From positions 517,519,451 through 517,583,450 of the forward strand of contig OZ010795.1 in the NCBI GenBank assembly GCA_963932465.1: a stretch of 64,000 nucleotides of DNA, read 5' to 3'. The position numbers were made by a program, and so were the translations under genes. The notes under the pieces are model-generated. The model worked only from the letters and a program-made list of their open reading frames with translations. It was not told where the DNA came from and made no database searches. Below are positions 1 to 11,779 of this stretch, piece after piece. Numbering within the stretch: position 1 is the stretch's first letter; each line of letters starts with the position of its first letter. This DNA comes from Maratus speciosus (taxonomy: Eukaryota > Arthropoda > Arachnida > Araneae > Salticidae).

Positions 1-460
1 ATGCATCCAAGGTATTCCAAGGATTTTTGAAAGTATGAGGCATACCCTTTTTAAATATGATGTCAAATTAATGGCAGCCCCTCCCCAAAGTTAAAGGTTC
101 TGTTAAATAAGAAAATTGATCCTGTCCAAGCAATCAATAGATCAGGAGTATACATTATACCTTTCAAAAAATATAGTAAAAATTTTCTTTATGTAGTTAT
201 GATGGTGAGAAAATTTCATGACAGAATTAAAGAACATGAAGATACCAGATTAAATAGACCACATATTGCGTTATCAAGATTAGTTCAACATATAAAAGTA
301 GATTTTAATAAATCCAAAATTATCTTTCGTACAAATAATTACCAAGAAGCCATTATAAAGAGAATCTATTGAAATAACTGCTAATAAAGATATAGCTTGT
401 AACGATGCACTATCACACAATATCCAAGGAGTTTGGAAAAAATTGCTGCATAATGGATGA
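1..460 (+). pseudogene. Penelope-like element, GIY-YIG endonuclease relic (cut by window edge)
   Basis: Joining frames around small indels, the plus strand reads like the endonuclease end of a Penelope-like retroelement. There is a conserved linker ending in AAPP near 75-90, then SGVYIIPF near 145-170, then a partner block ending RIKEH near 225-240, then HIALSRL near 262-282. A degenerate CNDALSHNI block near 400-425 matches the C-terminal block of the intact endonuclease frame at 47200-47751. The YIG of the signature has become a YVV-like sequence, and stops and frameshifts interrupt the reading. This is therefore a dead copy. The reverse transcriptase part would lie to the left of the window. 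GIY-YIG nucleases in this family nick target DNA during retrotransposition. Confidence 0.8.
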
Positions 461-1018
461 AAGCATGTTTTGTTGGAAATTTGAATACCTTCATCTGGCA
501 TCTTATCTGCCGTAAAACCTTTAAATTACAATGATCTCTTTTAGATAATTCTCGAATAAAATGCAAAGAAAAAAAAAATCATTTAAATGACCACTGATGA
601 CAGTTGTGTGATGGCTGAATGGATTTTAAATAGTTTTTAATGTATTTTTAAGATATTTCTAATATATTTTAAATAACTTTATATTATATGTATGCATCTG
701 TAAGTAGTTTTAGTACATTTATTTGTGCTTTTTATATGAATTTAAATAATCTTTTATCAATGTTTATTTTTTCTTTTGGATAACCAAGCATTCTTAAGCA
801 GCACATTGTAAGTCTTACTGTATTATCTGCATCATTCCTTCTTTGAGGGTCAAAATTCTCAAAAAATGCATTTATTAATTTTTCTTGCTAATAAAATACT
901 AGGAAGTTAAATAAATTAAGTAAAGCAAAACACATATTTGTAAGATGATTACATCAGCAGATATAACATTTTTACTTTCTTCTATCCTCAATACAAGAAA
1001 GTGTTGTAATCGAAATTT
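461..1018. other. AT-rich stretch, no gene seen
   Basis: Low-complexity AT-rich DNA following the Penelope relic. It could be the relic's 3' untranslated region. I see no exon, TIR or RNA gene. Confidence 0.4.
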
Positions 1019-1019
1019 T

Positions 1020-1415
1020 TTTCAACTTCCGGTTTTCAATGGATTTACATGTTTTAGGGGTCAGAGATTCCAAAAAACATGTTTATAGAAAATGTCTGTC
1101 TGTCCGTGTGTCTGTCGCCATTATGCCATCAAAAAGTGTATGAAGTATGCATAGAATTGAAGCTTTTTTTCTTTTTTTTTAATTTTTGGCTATGGCAAGC
1201 AGGTCTTTTCTTAATTTGGAAAAAATCTTCTGGAAGGGGGCGCTGTAATATCAATTTTGAATATTGTACCATCGAAAAGTGTATGAAGTTATGCATAGAA
1301 TTAAACCAAATTTTCTGTGTATATTTTTGGCCATGGCAAGAAGTTTCTCCCTGAATTTGGAAATATTCAGCTGAAAGGGAGCACTATAATAGCGATTTTT
1401 GAGTAATTTTCTTGA
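1020..1415. repeat. Dispersed repeat containing a two-copy tandem of about 143 bp
   Basis: Two diverged units start near 1124 and 1266. Each holds AAAGTGTATGAAG, TATGCATAGAATT, a 'ggc(t/c)atggcaag' block, and 'gaa(a)ggg(g/a)gc(g/a)c'. The head at 1020-1110, read on the minus strand, has AAACATGTAAATCC and a TTTTTTGGAATC block. Both recur in plus orientation at 15193-15235, so this is a dispersed family. A short TCTGTC-rich run lies at 1093-1120. No coding capacity was recognised. Confidence 0.65.
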
Positions 1416-2522
1416 TTTTTTGTAGCCCTACTGTACACCGGTGGCTCTTGAATTGACGGGAACTTCCCATCCTGATAACCTGACGATTTGCGAACAGCTG
1501 ATATACAACAGAATAACAAAAAATTATCGATTTTAATAAATATCATGATTGAGATTAACTCGTTTTTACTCTGATTACTTGACTGAAGCAGAAATTTAAG
1601 ATGAAAGTTAAAGTTGATATAATATTGAATTAATAAAAATGAAATACTGACATTTGTAACAACATTTTGAAATATTAAAATATATGAGATAGAAGAAAAT
1701 TTGGGATTGGCACATCCAACTAGTTTATATTGTTCTGCCCTGCCAGTAATGAAAGCTTTAAGTGCACTTATCTCAGTTTTTATTTTTTCATAATTTGTCA
1801 TGTTTAAAAGGACATATCTACATTTTCTTGCACAATATGTGTATGAAATTTTGTACAGAGTTTCATGTTATGTTTTTAATAATTTGTTTTCACGATTTTT
1901 AATTTTGTGTGAAAAATGTGAAAGTATATTCCGCAAGGAACTGAAAAACCCTCCTTTTTATAATTTCTAAATTTATTATAAATTTTGTAAGTAACATTTT
2001 TATAAATCGTAAAGACAAATTAACAGGAAACATTTTCTGGATATAATAGTTAAAAAGGTAATTTAATCAAGCAAATGGTTCATGGTTATATAAAAAATTA
2101 AGTTCAAAATTTAAAATGAATTTTTTTTTAATTTGAAAGTTTAAGAAAAAAATTATCTGAACGGTAATTTTTATAGAAAGACACAGTTGAGGAAAACAAA
2201 TTCATTTCAATATGCCTACAAATAAAGCAAATAAAATTTTGACCCCCAGACCACCTTACTGTTTCTCAATGTGTTTTGATATGTTTGAATTTTACAGCTG
2301 TCATCAATGTTTTCAGAATGGTGGTTGTCTTTGTTTCATTATTTCTTCAATGGAAAGTCGCAATTTTGTACTAATCAACTTTAGAATTCAACTTTAAGTT
2401 ATGGTTACTTTTCTGTAAATGTACAGAATATTTATATTTTGCCACAATCTTAATTTTATTTTCTTGTCACTATATATTATGTAAAGTGTACAATTTAAAA
2501 TTTACTGTTTATGAATAAAATA
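1416..2522. other. AT-rich stretch, no gene seen
   Basis: No exon, RNA gene or element ends recognised. The open frames here are short and have no family features. Confidence 0.4.
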
Positions 2523-2627
2523 TATTTCACAAGTAATATATGACAGTTGAATTAGGATATTTGACAAGTAATATATGACAGTTGAATTAGGATATTTCAC
2601 AAGTAATATATGATAGTTGAATTAAAC
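2523..2627. repeat. Tandem repeat, 35 bp x 3
   Basis: Three head-to-tail units at 2523-2557, 2558-2592 and 2593-2627. They share AAGTAATATATGA and AGTTGAATTA and differ at only a few positions, with the last unit losing its end. This is a small, fairly young minisatellite. Confidence 0.95.
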
Positions 2628-4639
2628 TAATTCATTACATACTTCTCAGTACCGAAGCTTTACTGTGCACTGTATATGTATAAACATGTTAAGTGTATTT
2701 TAAGAAAACCTCAAAAACAAACTTTAAAATTACATAAAGACCTGTGCATTTTTATGATAGCATAGAGAATGCGGATTGAATAAAGACAAATTAAAGAACA
2801 CCAACATTTTTAACAAGCCTGGAAAAAGTAAAAAACTTCTGATTTTTCATAAGAAGAAAGAAGGTTAAAACCCAACATTCCAGATTCAAACACCACAAAA
2901 TTGTTACACTCTACACTTTTAATGCTACTATGGTGCCATAGATGGAAATTCAGGCTATTTAAATTACACACAATTTTTCTTTAGTGATGCAATATTTTTA
3001 ATTTATTAAAATAAAATAGCATCAGATTCAATGAATTCAGTAATAAATTTTACCAATAATTTAACATGACAATAAATAAATAAATTTATATAAAAATAAA
3101 ACAAAAATAAATGGCATTTTTATTTCCTTTAAAGTTTTAGATAATAGTTAAACAAGTTTAACATGAAGCTGACATTCCATCTTGTAGATAGAGGGCAACT
3201 GAATTACTGTAAGTTTCAGAGAAATGTTTCCTGGCAGATCATTAATGAAGATTTTCTGAACATTATATGGAGTGATGAAGAATTGATGAACAGTTTCTGA
3301 AACTCATAATTTTTATGATCAACTGATGACTTTCTCAATTAGCAGACACACCCTTTTACATTTTCCTCTCTTTGAAGATAATAGCAAGCACACAAATTTT
3401 TAAATGAATGTGAGTTTTTTAAGGATTTTAGCTCTGTGAAAGCTTAGTAGAGTTTAGGAGATTGTCTTGAAATTCAGGTGCCTCCCAAATGTTTTGGGAG
3501 AATTGGCAGCTATGACATGGAAGCATGTCAAAGAAGGCAAGTTCACTTCTAATTTGAAAATGCATGCACACTCTCCATTCCAGATGATGGGAATAAGTAA
3601 AAGATACTTTCAACAATATAATCATACTTTTTAAGATATTTTAAGAACTTTTGCATAATTATCCTATTTATTCTCAGAATGAATTCATCAGTACAATAGA
3701 AGTATGCACAAGCTAAAATTAAAATTTATTACTCACTCATATTGATATAAATGAAAAATATAAAGTATTGAATTGAAAGTAACATTTTTTGGCACTTCTT
3801 ATTTTTTGGCTGGCCTTGGGATAACTAAAACTGGGAGAGAGAGAAAAAAGTGCTTTTGCCAAATGTTACAACCAGCAATGAAAATAAAATAGCGAACAAT
3901 GAGATTTCTAATTTGAACATAGTTTGAATTCTACAACTTATAAAATGAGTATCCAATAAATTAACATGTTATTTTCATTTCCAATAAATTCCTGGAAAAA
4001 GAAGCCCCCCCCCCCCCCCCCCTCTCAGAGCAAAGTATTTCTTCTTTTGAAAAGATACCTGAAAATGACTGAAAGATGCAACTGTTTGCTGAAGATACAA
4101 AAAGGATAAAAGGTGTTCATATGGCTGTTTGATTTACTATGCATAGTGTAAGATTTATTATTTATGAATAGACTAAATAAATTGCTTCTACAAATTTGAT
4201 AAATTTCTTGGAATATACATATTAAATAATGAAAGTAATGAACAAATTACTTGTGTATATGAAGTAATGAATGGGTTGCCAGAAAGTATTAGTGAAAATT
4301 CTTTTGTTGACAAAACCATTACAAAAGGTACCATTCACACTGCAATATAGAAAAAGTTGTGAAAAGGGGAGAATATTACAATAAACAATTTTTATAAATA
4401 GCTGTCATGTTTGTGCTTCAATTTAATATGTATAGATGGCAGCACCAAAGTTTTCTTTCCTCTCACCATGGTATTATAGAAGGTAGGAGAACGCTATGTT
4501 TGAGAGTTGAGAGAAACCACTAGAGAGAAGTTCGATGATGCAGGTACTGGCCAGAGCGCCATCTATTGTCTCCATTTGAAGTTAGAAACGAGAACATTTT
4601 TTTTTAATTTATATTTTAAAAAAAATGTTCTCGTAGTAG
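2628..4639. other. AT-rich stretch with an 18-nt poly-C tract, no gene seen
   Basis: No exon or RNA gene recognised. A run of 18 C lies at 4005-4022. The segment 4440-4560 shares GATGCAGGTACTGG with 6738-6751, which hints at an old dispersed repeat in both places. Confidence 0.4.
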
Positions 4640-5560
4640 CTTTTATTTATTTCTAATGTGAATGTTTTTTTATTATAAAAATCATAAAACAAATTATTTT
4701 AAATTTTGTAAATTATTCATAATACATTTTACAAACTAAAAGTAACTCCCTTTTTATCAGCTGTGTTATTTAAATTGAACAAAAAATGTTTGTTCAAGAT
4801 AGGTGTAGAATACATTTTTTTCCCTTTTAAATTTTACTGTATCCAGACTATTTTAAGTAAGATTTATTTAAATCAAGAGTATCTCAATAAAAATTGTGTC
4901 CTGAATTTGGCATGTAATTTTCGCAAATACTTTGTAGATTAACTTTAAAAAAAAATAATAATAAAATAAAATAAATGCTGCAATGTTTTTGTTTACATTT
5001 TTTATTTAATTTAAAACCATGAAAACTAGAATTTGTTAATGAATTATTATTGTTTATTAAATATTCATAATAAATTCGACAAACTGCAAATTACTAAAAA
5101 CTAGTTTTTTTTTTTTTTTTTTTTTTCAGCCGTATTTTAAACGAACAAATATCAGTTCTTGTTCAAGACAAATCTAGAATAAATTTCTTTCTTTTAAATT
5201 TTACTGTACTTTCATTATTCAAAGTAATCAAGGGTATATCTACATAAAAATTATGTTCTAGATTTGGTAAGTAATTTTTGCAAATATTTTACAGATTAAC
5301 TTAAAAAAATAAATAAATACTGTGATTTTTTTTTTTTTCATTTTATTTGAAAACCATGAAAACAAGAATACAGTTTGTGAATTCGTTAAATACTCATAAT
5401 AAATTTGACAAACTGCAAATTAATAAAAATTTTTTTTTTATCTGCATTATTTAAAAGGAGCACAAAATATTTTTTTTTTAAACAAGTCCTAGACATCTAT
5501 TTTTTTATTTTCAATTTTACTGTACTCAGATTTCTTTAAAAATAATTTATACAGTATCAA
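4640..5560. repeat. Degenerate tandem repeat, about 340 bp x about 2.7
   Basis: Anchor words recur in order: 'aattttactgta' near 4832, 5203 and 5516; 'agattaactt' near 4937 and 5295; 'aaaaccatgaaaac' near 5013 and 5350; and a 'cataata...acaaact' block near 4718, 5065 and 5393. Spacings run from about 313 to 371 bp because of T-tract length changes and indels. Confidence 0.75.
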
Positions 5561-5659
5561 GTTAATGCTGAGATTTTATACTTTTACAGTAGCATAAAAT
5601 TAATGAAAGTGTATAGTATGAATCATTTCGTGTAATCAAAAAACTCATATCACAATATT

Positions 5660-6030
5660 AAAATATTAATTTACTTAAAAGACGTTATAAAAACACATTA
5701 AAAGTAAATTAAAAATCTATATTTACATGGTTCAACTCATTTTTCTGAGTCGTCTTCAAAATGTATAACATAAAATTACAAATGCATATATAAAAAAAAA
5801 GCTCTGTGTGTGTACATTTAAATAAAGATTACATAAGAAAATGTACATTGTCTTTATTTACGAAATAATAATTCTTTTTTTTTCTTTTTTTCATATGCAT
5901 TTGTAATTTTATGTTATATATTCTGAAGACGACTCAAAAAATGAGTTGAAACATGTAAATATAGATTTTTAATTTACTTTTGTTTTTATAATGTCTTTTA
6001 AGCAAATAAATATTTTAGTATTGTGGTATG
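5660..6030. repeat. Inverted repeat of a Penelope-LTR-like unit
   Basis: The left arm (about 5660-5785) is the reverse complement of the right arm (about 5893-6030). They share the blocks TTTTATGTTATA, GAAGACGACTCA, ATGAGTTGAA, CATGTAAATATAGATTTTTA and a 'gtcttttaag' end. The spacer contains a GCTCTGTGTG...ATGTACATTGTCTTTATTTA block that is repeated directly at 6218-6290. Inverted terminal units carrying hammerhead-type cores are typical of Penelope-like retroelements and their short derivatives. No protein-coding part is present. Confidence 0.75.
5917..5963 (+). ncRNA. Hammerhead-ribozyme-like motif (type I architecture)
   Basis: The core box CUGAAGA is at 5923-5929. One extra C (5930) precedes stem II, GACUCA/UGAGUU (931-936 with 942-947). 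GAA follows at 948-950. A minimal palindromic stem III, ACAUGU, lies at 951-956, and the predicted cleavage is after A957. Stem I pairs UAUAUU (5917-5922) with AAUAUA (5958-5963). Known hammerheads in Penelope-like elements also have very short stem III. The extra C after the first box is not canonical, so activity is uncertain. A decayed minus-strand partner lies at about 5728-5775 with a U for the first C and CCAUGU in place of ACAUGU. Confidence 0.65.
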
Positions 6031-6217
6031 GTTAGTAGTGGACGTAATTTTGACTTACTACTCGCACTTATTTACATTTGTATCAAGAAACTCGTCAATA
6101 TATTTTTTTTTTATTCCATTAGGATAAAGTCAATTTATTGACAATTTTTTTTCCCGTAATCAAAATATAAGCTGATGTTTTTATATTGCATTTAATAAAG
6201 GTATTTTGATAAATTAA

Positions 6218-6290
6218 AGCTCTGTGTGGGTACATTTAAATAAAGATTACATAAGAAAATGTACATTGTCTTTATTTATGAAATAATTAG
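6218..6290. repeat. Direct copy of the 5801-5870 segment
   Basis: The block from AGCTCTGTGTG to TGTCTTTATTTA matches 5801-5870 with only one or two differences. This is a recent local duplication associated with the inverted Penelope-like unit. Confidence 0.85.
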
Positions 6291-7110
6291 TCAACAATAG
6301 AATATTATTTTATACGAGAATATCATTTGTTGTTTTGAACGACAAATGGCAGCTCTAGCAAATTCCAGTTGATTTTTTTAGAGTTTACTAAAAAATTGCA
6401 TATCATTAAATATTTATTCAATATATAACAGAATAAAACATTTTAGTTACAAATTTGGAGTTTAAATTTCATTAAATGTTAGTTGTAATGTATATATATC
6501 AATCTTTTATTAACAGAAATGCAGATAGAAAATTCATCTTCAAATATAAGACGTCTTCCATCAGGAAGTTATTTATTTAATGCGTTTATTTCCCAGCACT
6601 TTAGTCCGTTTTTTGGCTTTCCTATAGCCCGTGTCACATGTATACACGAAACATTTCCGCGCCATATCGAATTATAATGTAAAAATATTAATTTATAAAG
6701 GAAATAATAAGGCACTTGTATTGAAAGCAATGTTAAATTGATGCAGGTACTGGGTGCAGTGCCACAATGCGGCCACTTTAGCGTTACGGTCAAGTTTGCT
6801 TGAAAGATGCCATAGGAGAAGTTTCTCCTTCTATAGCTTCCTGCCTCTCACAATTCATTATCAGAGAATTGTTCTTCTCTAGTTTTGTGTCGTGTGACTG
6901 ACGTTTTGTAAGAGATGTTTTTGTTTGTGAAATGTATAGTAAATGTTATGTCTACAATCTGCCTTGTCAATTAAGAGTTGTGTTAATTATTATTAATTAC
7001 TTACTAAATATAGAATAATAGTTATAATGAAATAGACATTTTTCCGATTAACATTTTAAAACAAAAATGCCATGCAAAGCTTTACTTTAAAAAAATACAA
7101 CTTTTCCAGA
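6291..7110. other. No gene seen
   Basis: AT-rich with one somewhat GC-richer part at 6600-6900. No splice-supported exon or RNA gene recognised. Confidence 0.35.
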
Positions 7111-7114
7111 GAAG

Positions 7115-8700
7115 GGGAATAGGGGTGTATAATTACAACATAACTAGAAACCAGGAATTTTACTTTTTCAGAATTCAGTCTTGTCTTCAAGGGGAAAAAA
7201 ATAAAAAATAAATAGCACAAAACATAGTTTTAAGACCGTAAAATACACGCTTTTATTGTACGTAAAATGATGTGATACATCCGCTAAAGAATTCCATGTT
7301 TACTATCTAGTCATAACATAAACATCTATAGAAAAGTAGTACGCATATGATATCTCGGAATAATACACAAACCCAGCAAAAATCAAAATCTTCTGACAAA
7401 AAATAAAATTGACTATGTAATGATACCTTCATTTGTTTGTAACATTAATAATTGATACTTAAAATTAAATATAGTCCATAATAGCTCCATGTTTTATCAG
7501 AAATCATTCATTTATATTTTTTCAGAATAGCAAAAATTTTAATTACAATTTTTTTTCAGTTGATATGTGAAAATGGCAACAAAAAGATGTAGTAATCTAC
7601 TATTTTCCCTTTACTTTCTACATAAATGGAGCACTTCCATTGCCACCATTACAGAAAAACTACAAAAAAGAAATTACCTCAAAAATAAATTGAGATGCAG
7701 TTTCAAACAAATTGCATTTAAAAATACTTTTTTCTTTCCTTTACGATGGCGTAAAGAATTAAAAATGTGCAATGCTTAGAAGTTAAAAAAATTGTAGTAG
7801 AGATCATCAGTATTTAACCACACAATGATACATCTGCTTTGTTTTACGGCTGACTTATGTAACAAAACGTTATTTTTTAGAGACGACATTTTAATTGTTG
7901 CCCAAAAGAAATAGCATATTGGTAGGTAATAGTGTACATATATTTTACACAGACATTGTGAAGATAATTGCTAGCACTGTGTGGTGTACAACTTATGGTT
8001 CTTGTTCTTTTGTTGTACGAATGGAATAGTTATTTGACGTAAAATGAAATAATTGATGTATATGCATGTTATATCTATATGTTTTTTCTGTTCTCCATTT
8101 ATTTTTGAAATATTAATTTTTTTTGTAGTTTTTGGAGCCATTTGCTTAATATTGGTAATGGAAGTACTCCATTACTGTAGAAAGTGAAAGAAAAATAGTT
8201 CTAAAATAGTAATTATATATTTTTGTTGCTATTTTCTCATAACAACCGAAAGAAAATGTAATTAAAATATGTGCTATTTTGAAAAATTGTAAATGAATGA
8301 TTTCTGATATAACGTGGAGCTATTATAAACTACATTTAATTTTAAGTATCTTTATTAATGTTACAAACAAATGAAGGCATATGAATCATTAGATAGCCAA
8401 TATTTCTGTTGATTTTCTTGAATGACATCGCTTTTTGCTGGATTTATGTATTATTCTGCTATACTGATGTCATATGCAAATTTTTCTGTAGATGTTATTT
8501 AAAGACTGGATTGTAAATGTAGAACTCTTGAGTGGATGTGAATGACATCATTTTATACAAAATATAAGCATGAATTTTAAAACTGAAATATGTTTTGTAC
8601 TATCTACATTTATATACATATTTTTTGTTTCCATCAGGGGCGACACTAAATTCCATAAAAGCAGAATTTATGGTTTCTAGTTTTTTAATTGTATTCATAA
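7115..8700. repeat. Very large decayed foldback (arms about 650 bp)
   Basis: The left arm (about 7115-7790) is complementary to the right arm (about 8060-8700) in reverse order. Paired landmarks include GGTTTCTAG (rc at 7148, direct at 8671), GATGTNATNNN followed by a 'catcattttacg/tac' block, TTGCTGGNTTNTGTATTATTC (rc at 7358, direct at 8437), ATGAAGGNAT, and 'tcattcatttata'/'aaatgaatga'. By eye about three quarters of positions match. The centre (about 7800-8050) is less symmetric. There is no transposase-like frame, so it is best read as an old foldback or MITE-like element. Confidence 0.75.
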
Positions 8701-9004
8701 GAATCATGATACTTATTCCATTTTAAATCCATATCCACGGTTATTAAAGAGATTATTTCATTCTATAGTACTAGTAGCATATATAGCAGTAATAGTATAG
8801 TACATGTACTAGCAACTAGCAAACTCCACGACTGCTTGTGTAATACAGTAGATTTCCGTTACAACGATAAATCCTGTTACAACGAAATTTGACAAATCCC
8901 CTTTTCAAATTGCATTAGCCTTAATGTATTAAAAATTCTGATTTAACAATGTTCATTTTTTTAGGAATTTCGTTACAACGAAAAACCTTCATCAAGCTCT
9001 TTTT

Positions 9005-9415
9005 TTAAAATGATCTTTGGTTCGTGGCAAGAAATTAGCCAGGAAGCAATTTCTAACTTTTGGAAACATGCCCAGTTAACTGAGACCGAAGAAAATGAAT
9101 AAGAAATTTTAGATTTGGATGAATCGTCTGAGTTAAACACAAATTGGAAGGCTACCAAAAAAATTAACATTAGTCTCTGATCAGGTGGATTTGAAGGATT
9201 TCTTATCTGTGAATGACAATATTCAAATATGCTCTGAAGTGTCTGATGAAGATATCAATTTGTCCATTAAAAGTACATTAGACTGACAAAATTACGAGAG
9301 CAGTAATGACGACATCAAAAGTTCACCAACGATTCAAAAGTTACCGCTTCGGGAGCTCTTTCGTGTTTGGAAAAAATACATGCTTTTGTTTCTCATCAAA
9401 AGAATGTTCCAGGAG
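9005..9415 (+). pseudogene. Tigger/pogo transposase C-terminal fragment
   Basis: The plus strand reads a SWQEISQEAISNFWKHAQL-type block near 9030-9085. It resembles the conserved helix in pogo/Tigger transposases where a tryptophan-containing 'AW..V...TI.NCF.KAGF' block follows the catalytic domain. It is followed by an acidic linker and a LSCLEKIHAFV block near 9362-9400. In-frame stops and shifts interrupt it. The position just inside a Tigger-type TIR supports the call. DNA-binding and catalytic domains are missing. Confidence 0.6.
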
Positions 9416-10051
9416 TTATTTTCTCACATTCATTCATTGCACACTGCTGGACAGATAATTACACCTGTTTATTTTCTATTTAATTTACATCCAAAATTGT
9501 TAATTGGTCCAAATCATCCAAGCAACCTCATAGCAAATTGGTATATAATTTTATATACCTTAGATAAATTCAAATAACATAAGTGATCGTAATTACATAA
9601 TTCTAGTAGAAGAGCAACGCGAAGCATTAATAAAATTAAATTATAATTCGCGTCAAAATGTAATTATTAAATTTAAATAATTACGAATAAAATTAAGAGT
9701 TTGCGTTGTGAATTATTTAGACGAACTCTTCCACTTATGAATTAAACTAAAATTTAAGCGGTAAAAATAAATTGACACACCTTAAACATTATCAATTAAA
9801 TAATTACAGAAACTTTTTAAAACTTGATTAAATATTTTATTTACATTGAACACAACTATATACAGAAATACATAATATTAATTCAAAAAAAAGAAAGCAA
9901 TACTTTTGTTTGCTTCTCATTATTTTATGTATATTTATTCTTTAAAATAAAGACAATATTTTCATGTACTCTAATTATTATATTTTTTTCTTTTTGCTAA
10001 AAGAATAATTCTCTTTCATTTTTAAATTACCTTAATTTTATTTAATTATCG

Positions 10052-10918
10052 GTTTTGTCGGATCTCAGATTACTCTCTACCATAAAATATCAGAAAAGAA
10101 TATTTATAATTTTTTCATATGATTTTAAGTGGTAAAAGAAAAAGTTTAAAGTAGTACCTTTTTTTAATATACGGGATGGTGGCCTTTATTCATCAAATTC
10201 AGAGTTGTCGCATTGCTTAGGATCATATTCATATGTCATCCGGAATTCGCTTCGTATCAGAGCGGCAACATCGGGATGGCAGGATGCATAGCTACGGACC
10301 TCTGTAGAACAATCCTCTTTATTTTAACATCAGGAAGACATCCTCAATTTGGCTTGCTTAGGCTCACTCCGATATGTACATCAGGAAGACATCCTCAATT
10401 AGGCTTGCTTAGGCTCACTCCGATATGTACATCAGGAAGACATCCTCAATTAGGCTTGATTAGGCTCACTCCGATATGTACATCTCGCCTGGACATTACT
10501 AGGGCTTTCAGGTTTCATTGCACGGGCTTTCAGGAGAGCTCCTGCGTCCTCTACATCTTTTTTCAGACTCTCTTTTTCAAACCTTATTCTTCTTGCACAC
10601 CAACTCCTGCAGTGGGTGGAACTATTTTTGTCTAGTCCACTGTTATTGGATGTGAGAAGATTTTGCATTATTCTTCGATAGGCCTATTAGCTAACAGTCT
10701 GCAAATGTCCCCTTACATATACTTTAATATTATTATCTGCCTTAAAGTTTGGGTGGTCTGAAAAGCCATAAATTCATCCCAACACTTCCATTGAGGCCAT
10801 AAATTTATTCCAACGTTTTTATTATTTTACGATTTCTAATTATACACCACTCTCCATTGGCTTGTCATAAAACGACACCATGGCGTCTGGCTATTGTTGT
10901 TGTCTGAGATCCGAACTC
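10052..10918. mobile_element. Possible nested element with short TIRs and internal minisatellite
   Basis: TCGGATCTCAGA occurs near 10057 and its reverse complement TCTGAGATCCGA near 10904, bounding a segment with different base composition. No clear target duplication was found. The interior includes the 51-bp tandem repeat and a frame open on both strands. Family unknown. Confidence 0.4.
10327..10479. repeat. Tandem repeat, 51 bp x 3
   Basis: Units at 10327-10377, 10378-10428 and 10429-10479 are nearly identical (for example GGAAGACATCCTCAATT and GCTCACTCCGATATGT). The unit length is a multiple of three, so frames stay open on both strands. The plus frame 10213-10635 (140 aa) carries three 17-residue repeats, and the minus frame 10668-10450 is also open. 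Neither resembles a known protein family, so openness is probably a by-product of the repeat. Confidence 0.95.
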
Positions 10919-11779
10919 TATTCAACATTATACATTCATTTTACAATACAACAATTTTTTTAAAATATATATTTAATATTTAAAATCAACTTAATAATTT
11001 TTGTATGAACTTACACTCTTATTTTACTTAAATATATAAACATTATAATTTTACACTCATATTTATATTTTATAAAAAAATATTTATACAAACAGAAATA
11101 ACAAATTACGCAATTTTACTTTGATTTAACCAACATGGTGCGGGAACATATCATAGTTATATGTTGCCCAGCACACACGTTTTTGTAATCATCAGCTACA
11201 TATTCCTTTGTATAAACTAAATCACAGAATTTCTGCAATAATGTGCCACTAAATACAGGTTAGTCCGTAATTTTGTATTTTTAACATTGAATTTCATTTT
11301 ACTAACTTTTTCTATGTTAATTTAACTAGTCTTCTATTAAAATCTTCTATGACGAAAGGCAAATTTATCTTAAATAATTAGTTTATGTGTACATATGTAA
11401 TTCATTAGATAAATAGGAGTAATTCCGTTACAACGAAATATTCTAGCAGTCCCATGGAGTTTGTTGTAACGGAAATCTACTCTAGTTGAAATATGCCAAA
11501 TGATATTTGTATGTCTTATTTTTATTAGAAGAAATTATACTTTTAGAAATTCAAAAATTACTAATCAAGCCACAGTTTGACTAAACTTCTTTATTACACT
11601 GCATTAGGCAGAAAGGAGACTTAAATTAATAAAATGAACTAAAAGTAATTCTAAATAAAAGATAATTTAGAAAGTATTTTGAAGCTTTTATGCTCTTTTC
11701 ATACGCTCATTTCAGTACTCATTTGTAGTTTTGAATTTTTTAGAAACTATCTTTTTTGTATGCATTTATATCTTAAAAT

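Larger units (their letters stand above)
8846..11482 (+). mobile_element. Tigger/pogo-like DNA transposon, decayed
   Basis: Terminal inverted repeats CAGTAGATTTCCGTTACAAC (8846) and, at the other end, GAGTAGATTTCCGTTACAAC (reverse complement of 11463-11482). TA lies immediately outside both ends, the expected target site of this superfamily. The motif CGTTACAACGAAA repeats just inside each end (8933-8985 and 11428-11440). A C-terminal transposase fragment follows the left end. The interior between 9600 and 11300 is largely unrelated sequence, suggesting nested insertion. Confidence 0.85.

Noticed and set aside
5728..5775. A second functional hammerhead on the minus strand
   Set aside because: The first core base is U instead of C and stem III reads CCAUGU, so the core is damaged.
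9590..9760. Short inverted pair ('aagtg...gcaacgcgaag' with 'gcgttgtg...cacttatg') as a MITE
   Set aside because: The match is short and imperfect and I found no target duplication.
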